From Fusobacteriota bacterium (GTDB lineage: Bacteria > Fusobacteriota > Fusobacteriia > Fusobacteriales > Fusobacteriaceae): a DNA stretch of 15,594 bases. Positions 1-6,984 of this stretch are shown piece by piece (the stretch's first letter is position 1; each line of letters begins with the position of its first letter). The translations under genes were made by a program, and so were the position numbers. The notes under the pieces were generated by a model. It did no database searches. It saw nothing but the letters and a program-made list of their open reading frames with translations, and was not told where the DNA came from. The stretch spans positions 1 through 15,594 of the forward strand of contig JAEWEF010000032.1 in assembly GCA_023389595.1 (NCBI GenBank). Direction: 5' to 3'.

Positions 1-4
1 GGTA

Positions 5-466
5 TTACATCTCCTTTAATAAATTCACCATTTCAATTCCAGTCATTGCAGTATCAAATCCTTTGTTGCCAGCTTTTGTTCCAGCTCTTTCTATTGCCTC
101 TTCGATTGAATTTGTTGTTAAAACTCCAAATATTACAGGAACTTCACTTTCTAAAGCAACGTGTGCAACACCTTTTGATACTTCAGCACAAACATAATCG
201 AAATGTGGAGTTGAACCTTTTATTACTGCTCCAAGAGTTAAAACAAAATCGTATTTTCCTGATTTTGCCATTTTTTTAGCTACCAATGGAATTTCAAAAG
301 CTCCTGGTACCCAAGCTATGTGAATATTTTCTGATGAAACACCGTGTCTTAATAATGCATCTTCAGAACCAGAAACTAATTTTGAAGTTATAAACTCATT
401 AAATCTAGCTGCAACTATACCAACTTTTAACTCTTTACCACAATAATTCCCTTCTATTTTTATCAT
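5..466 (-). CDS. ribH: 6,7-dimethyl-8-ribityllumazine synthase
   Basis: Catalyses the penultimate step of riboflavin synthesis: condensation of 5-amino-6-ribitylamino-uracil with 3,4-dihydroxy-2-butanone 4-phosphate to give lumazine. It is cytosolic, and family members assemble as pentamers or 60-mers. The 153-residue length is typical of bacterial RibH. Visible family motifs are RFNEFIT (21-27, substrate-stacking F22), VPGAFEIP (53-60), GAVIKGSTPHFDYV (79-92) with catalytic His88, FGVLTTN (113-119), Arg127 and NKGFDTA (134-140). The start is an ATG preceded by AGGAGGA at ideal spacing, and the stop is just inside the left edge. Only 17 nt separate it from the upstream transporter gene, so both probably lie on the FMN-riboswitch-controlled transcript. 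Whether ribD, ribE or ribBA follow cannot be seen. Confidence 0.97.
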   Translation of the reverse strand: MIKIEGNYCGKELKVGIVAARFNEFITSKLVSGSEDALLRHGVSSENIHIAWVPGAFEIPLVAKKMAKSGKYDFVLTLGAVIKGSTPHFDYVCAEVSKGVAHVALESEVPVIFGVLTTNSIEEAIERAGTKAGNKGFDTAMTGIEMVNLLKEM

Positions 467-483
467 TTTATCCTCCTAATAAA

Positions 484-1392
484 TTAATTTTTTTCAGTTA
501 ATTTTGAAATTCTTATTATAGAAAACACCATCACAGCTGCCATTACCATTTGAAATGGTGATAGTATGTGCCCGTTAAAAACGTAATCGAACAAAACACT
601 TGAAACCGGAAAACAAAGTTCACATATTGTTGAAACTCCAGCTTTTATTGTACTAAGTCCAATATAATATATGTAGATGGCGAAGCTGCCGGTTGTAAGT
701 CCTATAAGGATGAATAATCCCCAATCGGAGTATGTTGCCTTAAAAATTTCCCCCATTTGCCCTTGATAAATTACTATTACAAACATTATCAAAGTAGTCA
801 GTACGTATCTGATATAAAGTGCCGTTCTAAAGTTTGCTACGTGTAATATTCTTTTACCAAATACTGTTGCACCACCAAAAGAAAACGCAGCAAGCAATGA
901 ATAAAAACAAGCAAGCAATAAGTTGTCACCAACATTAACTTCTGGCAATGTGAATTCAAAAGTTAAAAAATAACCAGAAACTAATGCAATTAACACCCAA
1001 ATTCCAAAAGAATTTTTAAATCTTTCTTTTAGAAAAATCATGGCTAAAGCTATGGCAAATATCGGTTGCAATTTTTGTAGCAATGTTACAACTGTTAAGT
1101 GTTGAAAATTTACTAAGAACAATGCTTTTATTATGGACAAAGTTCCTAACGCTCCACCACACAAAGCAACTAAAAAGAAAAATATAAAATCTTTTTTTGG
1201 TATTTTTTTAATATTTTGAAATTCCTCTTTACCAAATAACATTGTCATACCTATCGCTGGCAAACAGTGTAAAATGAAAACGACAAAAGGAACACTCAAA
1301 TGATAAAGTCTTGGAGTTAATACTATAGCATCAAATCCCCACATGGTTGCAGCTAAGCAAACCAATATAGAACCATTCAAACTTTTAAACAT
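484..1392 (-). CDS. impX: Riboflavin-type EamA/DMT transporter under FMN riboswitch control (ImpX-like)
   Basis: A polytopic inner-membrane permease of the drug/metabolite transporter superfamily, probably importing riboflavin or a related flavin. From the chosen start it has 302 residues, about ten hydrophobic segments and two EamA-like halves. The first opens with a Met-Trp-Gly-Phe motif (LAATMWGFDAIV) and includes LKERF near its end. The open frame runs back to an ATG at 1482, but that stretch lies inside the riboswitch and encodes the terminator hairpin, so it cannot be the functional start. The first ATG past the terminator is at 1392. Its best Shine-Dalgarno, AGGTGA at 1412-1407, is about 14 nt away, which is long; an ATT or GTG start nearer to it is possible. 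Substrate assignment rests on the riboswitch and on the linked ribH. ImpX of Fusobacterium nucleatum is a known riboswitch-linked predicted riboflavin transporter of this kind; identity with it is inferred. Confidence 0.85.
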   Translation of the reverse strand: MFKSLNGSILVCLAATMWGFDAIVLTPRLYHLSVPFVVFILHCLPAIGMTMLFGKEEFQNIKKIPKKDFIFFFLVALCGGALGTLSIIKALFLVNFQHLTVVTLLQKLQPIFAIALAMIFLKERFKNSFGIWVLIALVSGYFLTFEFTLPEVNVGDNLLLACFYSLLAAFSFGGATVFGKRILHVANFRTALYIRYVLTTLIMFVIVIYQGQMGEIFKATYSDWGLFILIGLTTGSFAIYIYYIGLSTIKAGVSTICELCFPVSSVLFDYVFNGHILSPFQMVMAAVMVFSIIRISKLTEKN

Positions 1393-1415
1393 TGAATTAA
1401 TAAAAATCACCTCGC

Positions 1416-1444
1416 AAAAAAAGCCCTGTAAAAAATACAGGGCT
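1416..1444 (-). terminator. Intrinsic terminator of the FMN riboswitch
   Basis: On the minus strand a perfect 9-bp stem (AGCCCTGTA / TACAGGGCT) with a 5-nt U-rich loop is followed by a run of T. It lies between the aptamer and the transporter start, the classic position of an expression platform. Its 5' arm contains GCCCTG, complementary to the conserved CAGGGC at the 5' end of the aptamer, so an alternative antiterminator pairing is possible. Confidence 0.93.
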
Positions 1445-1470
1445 ATACAATCAAAAAAATATAAAATAAT

Positions 1471-1584
1471 TTCTTCTCCCATCCAGACTGTACTGTCGGT
1501 TTTGGAATTTCACCAAATCAAAGCAAAAAATTTGCTCTCGTGGACTATACCACCGGTCGGGAATTTCACCCTGCCCTGAAGATA
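1471..1584 (-). promoter_or_regulatory. FMN riboswitch (RFN element)
   Basis: Read on the minus strand, the element carries the highly conserved RFN boxes in order: ATCTTCAGGGCAGGGTGAAA, TTCCCGACCGGTGGT, ATAGTCCACGAGAG, a short variable hairpin built from AGCAAA and TTTGCT, then GGTGAAATTCC, AAAACCGACAGT, ACAGTCTGGATGGGAGAAG. The outer ATCTTC and GAAGA ends form the P1 stem. FMN binding is expected to favour the downstream terminator and so shut off the transporter and ribH when flavin is plentiful. The assignment is by direct recognition of near-invariant sequence. Confidence 0.98.
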
Positions 1585-1610
1585 ATTGACTTATTTAGTT
1601 ATATATTAAA

Positions 1611-1639
1611 ATGTTACAAAAAAAAGATTATGTTGTCAA
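1611..1639 (-). promoter_or_regulatory. Promoter of the riboflavin operon
   Basis: On the minus strand, TTGACA (1639-1634), a 17-nt spacer and TAACAT (1616-1611) form a good sigma70-type promoter. It starts immediately after the stop of the upstream small gene and places the transcription start about 20 nt before the riboswitch. Confidence 0.75.
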
Positions 1640-1646
1640 GTAATTT

Positions 1647-2117
1647 TTATTTAAAAATATTTTTTATATAATCATTAAAATTCACATACTTTCCATTGTG
1701 AGGATTAAAAATTTTCAAAACTCTAGCTTTATTCTCTAAAAAATTATTTAATTGTTTTAAATATTCTTTTTCTTTTTCAGTGGATGATATAAAATCAAAA
1801 ACTATCATTATTTCTCTATTTTTTTTGAAATATAAAAAATACTCATTTATCTCATCGTAAGACCAGCCGTCTTCATCGTACCAATTTCTTAAAGTTATGT
1901 ATTCTGAAATATCCATTCCTAAATTTTCTTCAGAAATTTTTTTTAGTAAATATTCTATTCTACCTAGCTCTCCTGAAAGGTCTGTTTCATATCCATATTC
2001 ATCTTTTTCTAAAATAAATTCGTGAAATTCTTTTAGAAAGTGTTTTCTAGAATCTGATAAATCTCCAACTATATGATGATAATAGTCGGATAAAACTTTA
2101 AAATATAAAGCACTCAT
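1647..2117 (-). CDS. Unrecognised 156-residue acidic protein
   Basis: I do not recognise this protein. It is soluble, with no signal peptide or membrane segment. It is rich in Glu, Asp, Lys and aromatic residues, and looks mainly helical, with a tyrosine-rich middle (RNWYDEDGWSYDEINEYF, 78-95). One short hydrophobic strand, IMIVFDFI (103-110), could be the core of a small alpha/beta fold. The ATG is supported by GGAG about 6 nt upstream (TCCGGAGTTTATTATG). It is the last gene of a unit with the HutD/Ves-like protein (33-nt gap) and cardiolipin synthase. Its position between a lipid enzyme and the flavin operon gives no firm clue to function. An immunity-type or regulatory role is possible but unsupported. 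Confidence 0.75.
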   Translation of the reverse strand: MSALYFKVLSDYYHHIVGDLSDSRKHFLKEFHEFILEKDEYGYETDLSGELGRIEYLLKKISEENLGMDISEYITLRNWYDEDGWSYDEINEYFLYFKKNREIMIVFDFISSTEKEKEYLKQLNNFLENKARVLKIFNPHNGKYVNFNDYIKNIFK

Positions 2118-2150
2118 AATAAACTCCGGATTAATTAAAAATTAAAAAAA

Positions 2151-2711
2151 TTATTCCCAATTTTTAGCATATCCATAGAAAATTTTAGCTTTTTTGGCAC
2201 TGATATTTATTCTACAGGAATCAGAAGCAAGCAAATCATTTTTTTGTAAAACAATGTACTCATCAACTATAGAGCATTCTCCTTCTACCAAATAAATAAA
2301 AGTTAAAAAGGCTCCAGACTGTAAACGAAGCGATACGTCTCCATCAAATTCTCCGTAATATAAATCTCCTCTAACACCTTTTAACATCAAATTAAAGTCC
2401 GTGTATTGTCCATAAGAATATGTGGTCCAATCTCCACAAAATCTTTCTATTTCGTATTTATTTACTTCAGTTTCATATCTACCTTCATGAGATAGAAACA
2501 TTCTTCCATCCATATTTGCAATAAATCGTTTAACTCCAGGTAGATATGTAAACTCAGATCTCTCTTCATTAGAACAATTAGCAACACTAATTCTTACTTG
2601 AAAATCTCTATTTGCATAAGAAGAATTTTCTGGGTAAATTAGAATTTCGTTAGTTTCCCCAAAGGCCCAATTATTAGTTTTCCATTCATCTTTCTTTATT
2701 ACATTATACAT
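2151..2711 (-). CDS. HutD/Ves family cupin-like protein
   Basis: Matches the HutD/Ves family (Pfam HutD type), a bicupin-like fold of about 180-190 residues; this one has 186. Diagnostic segments are W15-AFGETNEILIYP (15-27), DFQVRISVA (36-44, matching the family's F-x-x-R-I-S-x-A) and FTYLPGVKR (54-62). Beta-rich sequence follows to the C-terminus. No signal peptide or membrane segment is present. In other bacteria HutD sits in histidine-utilisation operons, and Ves of E. coli is linked to cold or stress responses. No hut genes are present here, so a histidine role should not be assumed. The ATG has AAGGAGG just upstream. It lies 20 nt after cardiolipin synthase, suggesting cotranscription. 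Confidence 0.82.
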   Translation of the reverse strand: MYNVIKKDEWKTNNWAFGETNEILIYPENSSYANRDFQVRISVANCSNEERSEFTYLPGVKRFIANMDGRMFLSHEGRYETEVNKYEIERFCGDWTTYSYGQYTDFNLMLKGVRGDLYYGEFDGDVSLRLQSGAFLTFIYLVEGECSIVDEYIVLQKNDLLASDSCRINISAKKAKIFYGYAKNWE

Positions 2712-2731
2712 ATTTCCTCCTTAGTTATACC

Positions 2732-4168
2732 CTATAAAATTGGGGACAACAACCTAAATAACTGTTCTAAAAATTTTTTGATAATTGATCTGTCTTTATA
2801 ATTTTCTATAGTATATCTTTCACATTCACGTAAATCTTCAAAGAAATTGTCTGCAAATTTTTTAGATATATTTTCGTCATAAACATTTAAATTTATTTCA
2901 AAGTTTAAATACATACTTCTATTATCAAAATTACCTGTTCCAAATGTACAAACTTCATCATCTATAACCATAATTTTTGAATGTATAAATCCTTTTCTAT
3001 ATCTGTACACTTCTGCCCCTAGGTCAAGCATAGGTTTAACGTAATATTTAGCTGCTATACCAACTATAAATTGATCAGAAATGTAAGGTAGCATAATCAT
3101 AACTTTAACTCCAGAAATTATAGCAACTTTAAGTGCATCAAGCAAACTATCATCAGGTACAAAGTAAGGTGTTTGTATAAGTATTCTTTTGTTTGCACCT
3201 TGAATTAATTTTAAATAACTATCTCTTAAAGTTCTAAATTCATAATTAGGTCCACTACTAACTATCTGTGCATAAATTTTATTCTCTTCGATATCTTCTG
3301 AAAAAGTGTAATCTAATTTTGGAGAACAAGGTTCGTAGTCTATAACTTTTTTCAAAATTATACCCAAAGAAAAATAAAATTCTTTTTCAAGTTCCATAAC
3401 AACTTCGCCTGTAACTCTATTTGCATTATCTTTCCAATAACCTAGCTTACCTTTTGACACATAGTCATCCGATATATTCATACCTCCTATATAAGCTATT
3501 TCACTGTCTATTATAGTTAATTTTCTGTGATTTCTATAATTAGCCCTCAAATTTATACTGTGCAATATAGATTCGAAAAACACATAAAGTTGTATATTGT
3601 TTTCTTTACAAAATCTTTTCATAGCAAGATTAGGTGCGTTCATACCATCGACGATAACTAAAACTTCTACGCCGTTTTTTGCTCTTTCAGCAAGGGCCTC
3701 CAAAATTCTTTTTCCGGTTTCATCAAACTCAAAGATGTAATATTCCATACATATTCTTTTTTCAGCATTTTTTATATCTTTTAATACGGAAGAAATAAAA
3801 TCTTCTCCTTCAAAAAAAACATCAATTTTATTTTTTAAACAGATAGAATTTTTTGAAGACATCTCAAGATACGTTATAAGAGTCCTCCATTTTTGTAAAA
3901 TTGCTGAATTTGATAAATCTATTGTTAAAACGCTCTTTAAAAATTTGATTATGTATATGTTTTCTGCCCTTCTTCTTTTTCTAAAACTAAGTCCAAAAAA
4001 CCAGTACATAATAAATCCAACAAAAGGAAATAATATTATCAGAAAAATCCAAAAAATAGTATAAACAGTGTTCTTTCTTTCGGATAATATAACTACAATT
4101 ATAAAAATTAAGTTTATTGGCCAAAGTAAATTTAATATAGGCACAAAATTAGATAAAAAATCTGACAA
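2732..4168 (-). CDS. cls: Cardiolipin synthase (phospholipase D family)
   Basis: Condenses two phosphatidylglycerol molecules into cardiolipin plus glycerol at the inner membrane. The 478 residues are typical. Two N-terminal membrane helices (about 13-30 and 33-59) are followed by a basic stretch (FRKRRRAEN, 62-70) and two PLD domains. The first HKD motif is HRKLTIID (His214, Lys216, Asp221) followed by GGMNISDDY. The second is HSKIMVID (His396, Lys398, Asp403) followed by GTGNFDNRSMYLNFE. Both catalytic motifs are intact. The start codon is TTG, with GGAG 8 nt upstream (GGAGCAAAATAATTG); no in-frame ATG lies nearby that would keep the first helix. It is the first gene of a minus-strand unit with the HutD/Ves-like and 156-residue genes. 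Whether it is the main or a secondary Cls cannot be told. Confidence 0.95.
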   Translation of the reverse strand: MSDFLSNFVPILNLLWPINLIFIIVVILSERKNTVYTIFWIFLIILFPFVGFIMYWFFGLSFRKRRRAENIYIIKFLKSVLTIDLSNSAILQKWRTLITYLEMSSKNSICLKNKIDVFFEGEDFISSVLKDIKNAEKRICMEYYIFEFDETGKRILEALAERAKNGVEVLVIVDGMNAPNLAMKRFCKENNIQLYVFFESILHSINLRANYRNHRKLTIIDSEIAYIGGMNISDDYVSKGKLGYWKDNANRVTGEVVMELEKEFYFSLGIILKKVIDYEPCSPKLDYTFSEDIEENKIYAQIVSSGPNYEFRTLRDSYLKLIQGANKRILIQTPYFVPDDSLLDALKVAIISGVKVMIMLPYISDQFIVGIAAKYYVKPMLDLGAEVYRYRKGFIHSKIMVIDDEVCTFGTGNFDNRSMYLNFEINLNVYDENISKKFADNFFEDLRECERYTIENYKDRSIIKKFLEQLFRLLSPIL

Positions 4169-4209
4169 TTATTTTGCTCCTTTTATATTTTATTTATTAT
4201 ATTTTTTAT

Positions 4210-4215
4210 ATTATA
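4210..4215 (-). promoter_or_regulatory. Probable -10 element for the cls unit
   Basis: A perfect TATAAT on the minus strand (within AGTATAATAT) lies about 40 nt before the cls start. No convincing -35 hexamer is visible because the region is almost pure A and T, so only the -10 is called. Confidence 0.45.
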
Positions 4216-4275
4216 CTAAAAATATATCAAAAATAAAAGTTTTTTTAATATTATATAGCATTTAAAATATTAATA

Positions 4276-4284
4276 TGTTATTAT
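4276..4284 (+). promoter_or_regulatory. Probable extended -10 for the SIR2-like/RelA-like pair
   Basis: TGTTATTAT is an extended -10 (TG-N-TATTAT) about 30 nt before the ATG at 4317. The -35 region (TAGCAT at 17-nt spacing) is poor. AGGAGG at 4305-4310 is the ribosome binding site of the first gene. This is the only promoter-like sequence seen ahead of the pair. Confidence 0.4.
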
Positions 4285-4316
4285 TTAGTTGACTGATAAT
4301 ATTTTAGGAGGTAAGT

Positions 4317-6140
4317 ATGAATAATTTTATCTCAAAATTTGAAAAAAGTTCTAAATTCAATATTTTTATAGGTGAATATGCAAATAAATTATCCAATGTT
4401 CCTATGCAATCAGATATAGCTTATAAACTTTGGAATGATATGGGTGAAAATTCTCCTAAAGATATAAATAGATATTCTTTACCTGAAGTAACACAGCAAT
4501 ATTTAGATAATATATTAGCAGATAAATACAATCTCATAGATAATCTTAAAGAAATTTTTCTTTCAAAAGAAAATATAGATATAAAATTTCAAAGGGCATT
4601 AATAGAGTCGAATATTTTTAAAAATATTTTTACTTTGAACTACGATACTATAATAGAAGATTTTTATCCAGAGAATATACATAAATTTACTCCTTTTAAT
4701 TATAAAAAAGTCGGAGAAAATTTAATTAATCTTTTTAAAATTTTTGGAGATGTTGATATAATAACTACTCAAGATATAAAAAAATTATTGTTAATTCCTA
4801 GATTTACTGAGTTTTGGAAGGAACTCAGAGATGAAATAAAAAAATATCCTACTATATTATTCGGTGTCAATTTCAGAAATGAAGATACAATAAATATTTT
4901 AAAATTTATACTTGATCCTATTATTTATGAATATAAAACTCTATATATAGCCTCATCTTCTGTTTATGTAAATACTTCTATGTTAGAATTTATAAATAAA
5001 TATAATTTAAAAATAGTTTCTTTAGATGACGAAGAATTTTTAAATTTAATAAAAAATACTTCTAGTGAAGATCTGAAAAATTTTGAAGAAATGTCGCAAA
5101 CTGAAGAAAATGAAGAAAAAGATAATAAAATTATCAATATATATTCATATGGAGAAATTAATCTTGGTGATAATCCAGAAAAAATAGAATTAAATGACAT
5201 AGCTCCAGATGAATTTGAAGAAAAAACTGTTTCTATCGCACAAACTTTACCTCTTTACGAAAACGAAACAGAAAAAGACGATGAACCTCAAATAAAAGAT
5301 AAAATAATAGAAATTGGTGAAAATGAAGATGTAATTCAAACTAAAAAAGAATCTTTATACAAAAATTTTCATTTAACTAGTTTTCCTATAATTTATCAAA
5401 ATTTTTCACACGATAATCTTACAAACGAAGAAATGTCGATTGGCAGATGTGATATTTCGGTTGGAAATTATATTTTAAAAGATAGCAGATTAAAATTAAA
5501 AATGTACGAAAACTTTACTTTACTTGAAATAAAAAGAAATGACTTTTCTATTTCTTTTGAAGTTAGACCAAACGGAACTCTCATATTAAATACTGGTTCT
5601 TTATTCCAATACGAAATAAACTCTAATGTAAGAGATATAAGATTAAAAAATATAGTAGAACTTTTTATTGAAATATTTAGTGGTACCCCAATAAAGTGTA
5701 ATATTAATAAATTTATAATAGACATTTCATTTGATAACGCCACAGAAGAATCAAAATTTAAATTACTTCTAGATACATTAGATTCTTACGAAAATATAAA
5801 TAGCCAACTTAAGGTGTCTAGTCCTAGAAATTTATTGGAAATAAATAATTCTTGTTATGAAATTTTCTTGCTTGATAAATTTTTATCAGATGAAACTATG
5901 GAAACTTTTGTTAATATTGATATGGCTAATGATTATAAAATAAAATCTGGAGATATGCTTACTTTTAAAAGACGTCACAATATAAATATTAAAGGCGCTA
6001 ATTTCATAATAGTAGAGCATATCATTTTAGACGAACCCGTAGATAGTGAAAATATTAACGATAATAAAGTTATTTTTATTAATAGAAAAGCTAGAATAGA
6101 GTTAGAAAAAATTCAAACTAAAAAAAAGGAAAGATGGTAA
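4317..6140 (+). CDS. SIR2-like domain protein, probably catalytically degenerate, with unknown C-terminal region
   Basis: Residues about 10-230 follow the layout of bacterial SIR2-like (SIR2_2) domains. FNIFIGEYANKLSNVP (14-29) sits where GAGxS is expected, FTLNYDTIIED (105-115) matches the T-N-Y-D motif, KIFGD (131-135) matches K-L-H-G-S, and TILFGVNFRNEDTINIL (169-185) matches LFxGYSxxD. The glycine-serine NAD loop reads GEYAN, and the catalytic His of H-G is Phe133, so NAD hydrolysis or deacetylation looks unlikely; Asn108 and Asp110 remain. A very acidic linker (about 245-340) leads to a beta-rich C-terminal region (about 345-600) that I do not recognise. No membrane segment or signal is present. 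The ATG has AGGAGG 6 nt upstream. The RelA/SpoT-type gene follows after 3 nt, so the two products probably act together. The SIR2 assignment is by motif order and needs a profile search. Confidence 0.65.
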   Translation: MNNFISKFEKSSKFNIFIGEYANKLSNVPMQSDIAYKLWNDMGENSPKDINRYSLPEVTQQYLDNILADKYNLIDNLKEIFLSKENIDIKFQRALIESNIFKNIFTLNYDTIIEDFYPENIHKFTPFNYKKVGENLINLFKIFGDVDIITTQDIKKLLLIPRFTEFWKELRDEIKKYPTILFGVNFRNEDTINILKFILDPIIYEYKTLYIASSSVYVNTSMLEFINKYNLKIVSLDDEEFLNLIKNTSSEDLKNFEEMSQTEENEEKDNKIINIYSYGEINLGDNPEKIELNDIAPDEFEEKTVSIAQTLPLYENETEKDDEPQIKDKIIEIGENEDVIQTKKESLYKNFHLTSFPIIYQNFSHDNLTNEEMSIGRCDISVGNYILKDSRLKLKMYENFTLLEIKRNDFSISFEVRPNGTLILNTGSLFQYEINSNVRDIRLKNIVELFIEIFSGTPIKCNINKFIIDISFDNATEESKFKLLLDTLDSYENINSQLKVSSPRNLLEINNSCYEIFLLDKFLSDETMETFVNIDMANDYKIKSGDMLTFKRRHNINIKGANFIIVEHIILDEPVDSENINDNKVIFINRKARIELEKIQTKKKERW

Positions 6141-6143
6141 AAA

Positions 6144-6932
6144 ATGTTCAAGTATAAGAAATTAGATAAAAAAGAATTTTTTGAAGAATTTTCTATAAAT
6201 AACGAATATTTTGAAAGTACAGGATTAGATTGGAACGAATTAGTAAAGATATATAATGATTATGTGGAGCTTGTCCCTCATTTAGATAAAGAAGCGGAGC
6301 ATATCGTTTCTAAATTGATAGATATCCCTTCTGTTCACTCTGTTAGAAGAAGAGTTAAAAAACCTCTGCATCTTATAGAAAAAATTATAAGAAAAGGCAA
6401 AAAATATAAGGATAGAAATATAAATGTAGATAATTATAAAGAGATAGTTACAGATTTAATAGGTATAAGAATTTTACACCTTTTTAAAGATGACTGGAAA
6501 TCTATTCACAGTGAAATTTTAAATTTATGGGATTTAGCAGAAACACCACAAGTTAATATAAGAAGAGGCGATTACAACTTAGAAATTTTTAAAAATGAAA
6601 TCTCAAATTTTAATTGTGAAGTAATAGTTAGGGAACACGGATACAGATCTGTTCATTATTTAGCAAAAATTAATATTTCTAAATTTTTAAATATACTTGT
6701 TGAAATTCAAGTTAGAACAGTTTTTGAAGAGGCGTGGAGCGAAATAGATCATCTTATGAGATATCCTTATGATGTTGATAATCCTGTTATAACTGAGTAT
6801 TTAGGGATATTTAATAGAATAGTTGGATCTGCAGATGAAATGGGTACATTTCTAAAAAAAATTAAAAAAAATTTTAGCAATGAAAAAGGACTAGCAAATC
6901 ACAAAAGAGAATTAGATATGAAGTTTAAGTAA
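6144..6932 (+). CDS. RelA/SpoT-type nucleotide pyrophosphokinase (small alarmone synthetase-like)
   Basis: A 262-residue stand-alone RelA/SpoT synthetase-fold protein, expected to transfer pyrophosphate from ATP to a nucleotide (GTP/GDP in classic members, or ATP or tRNA in toxic variants). Seen in order: RRRVKKPLHLIEKIIRKG (68-85, nucleotide-binding basic segment), TDLIGIRIL (103-111, with Asp104 at the metal-binding Asp position), HGYRSVHYL (165-173), EIQVRT (187-192, with the catalytic Glu187) and AWSEIDH (197-203). No HD hydrolase domain or TGS/ACT regulatory domain is present, so it could only make the product. The N-terminal 60 residues are unrecognised. It starts 3 nt after the SIR2-like gene; the nearest Shine-Dalgarno-like AGGA is 13 nt away, which suggests translational coupling. 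The substrate cannot be read from sequence. Confidence 0.87.
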   Translation: MFKYKKLDKKEFFEEFSINNEYFESTGLDWNELVKIYNDYVELVPHLDKEAEHIVSKLIDIPSVHSVRRRVKKPLHLIEKIIRKGKKYKDRNINVDNYKEIVTDLIGIRILHLFKDDWKSIHSEILNLWDLAETPQVNIRRGDYNLEIFKNEISNFNCEVIVREHGYRSVHYLAKINISKFLNILVEIQVRTVFEEAWSEIDHLMRYPYDVDNPVITEYLGIFNRIVGSADEMGTFLKKIKKNFSNEKGLANHKRELDMKFK

Positions 6933-6935
6933 AAA

Positions 6936-6965
6936 TGAAGTTGGTTATGCCAACTTTATTTTATA
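6936..6965 (+). terminator. Weak intrinsic terminator or attenuator after the RelA-like gene
   Basis: A 7-bp hairpin (AAGTTGG / CCAACTT, loop TTATG) is followed by the interrupted T-rich stretch TATTTTATATTT. It starts a few bases after the RelA-like stop and ends close to the antiporter ribosome binding site, with no room for a separate promoter. Some readthrough is therefore plausible. Confidence 0.6.
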
Positions 6966-6984
6966 TTTAGCAATGGAGGTATTG

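Noticed and set aside
1393..1482. N-terminal extension of the transporter from the ATG at 1482
   Set aside because: The ATG lies inside the conserved 3' part of the FMN riboswitch, and the extra codons span the terminator hairpin. The frame is open only by chance.
4068..4265. Plus-strand 65-codon open frame
   Set aside because: It runs antisense through the cls start and AT-rich promoter region, has no ribosome binding site and encodes low-complexity hydrophobic residues.
4288..4300. TTGACT followed by GATAAT as a promoter before the SIR2-like gene
   Set aside because: The two hexamers are adjacent with no spacer, so they cannot be a -35/-10 pair.
4317..6932. Calling the pair a classical toxin-antitoxin operon
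   Set aside because: The first gene is far larger than known antitoxins of toxic alarmone synthetases and has a different fold. Co-function is plausible, but neutralisation is not shown by sequence.
6973..6984. Upstream in-frame ATG of the antiporter
   Set aside because: It overlaps the GGAGG that serves as Shine-Dalgarno for the ATG at 6985, and nothing resembling a ribosome binding site precedes it.
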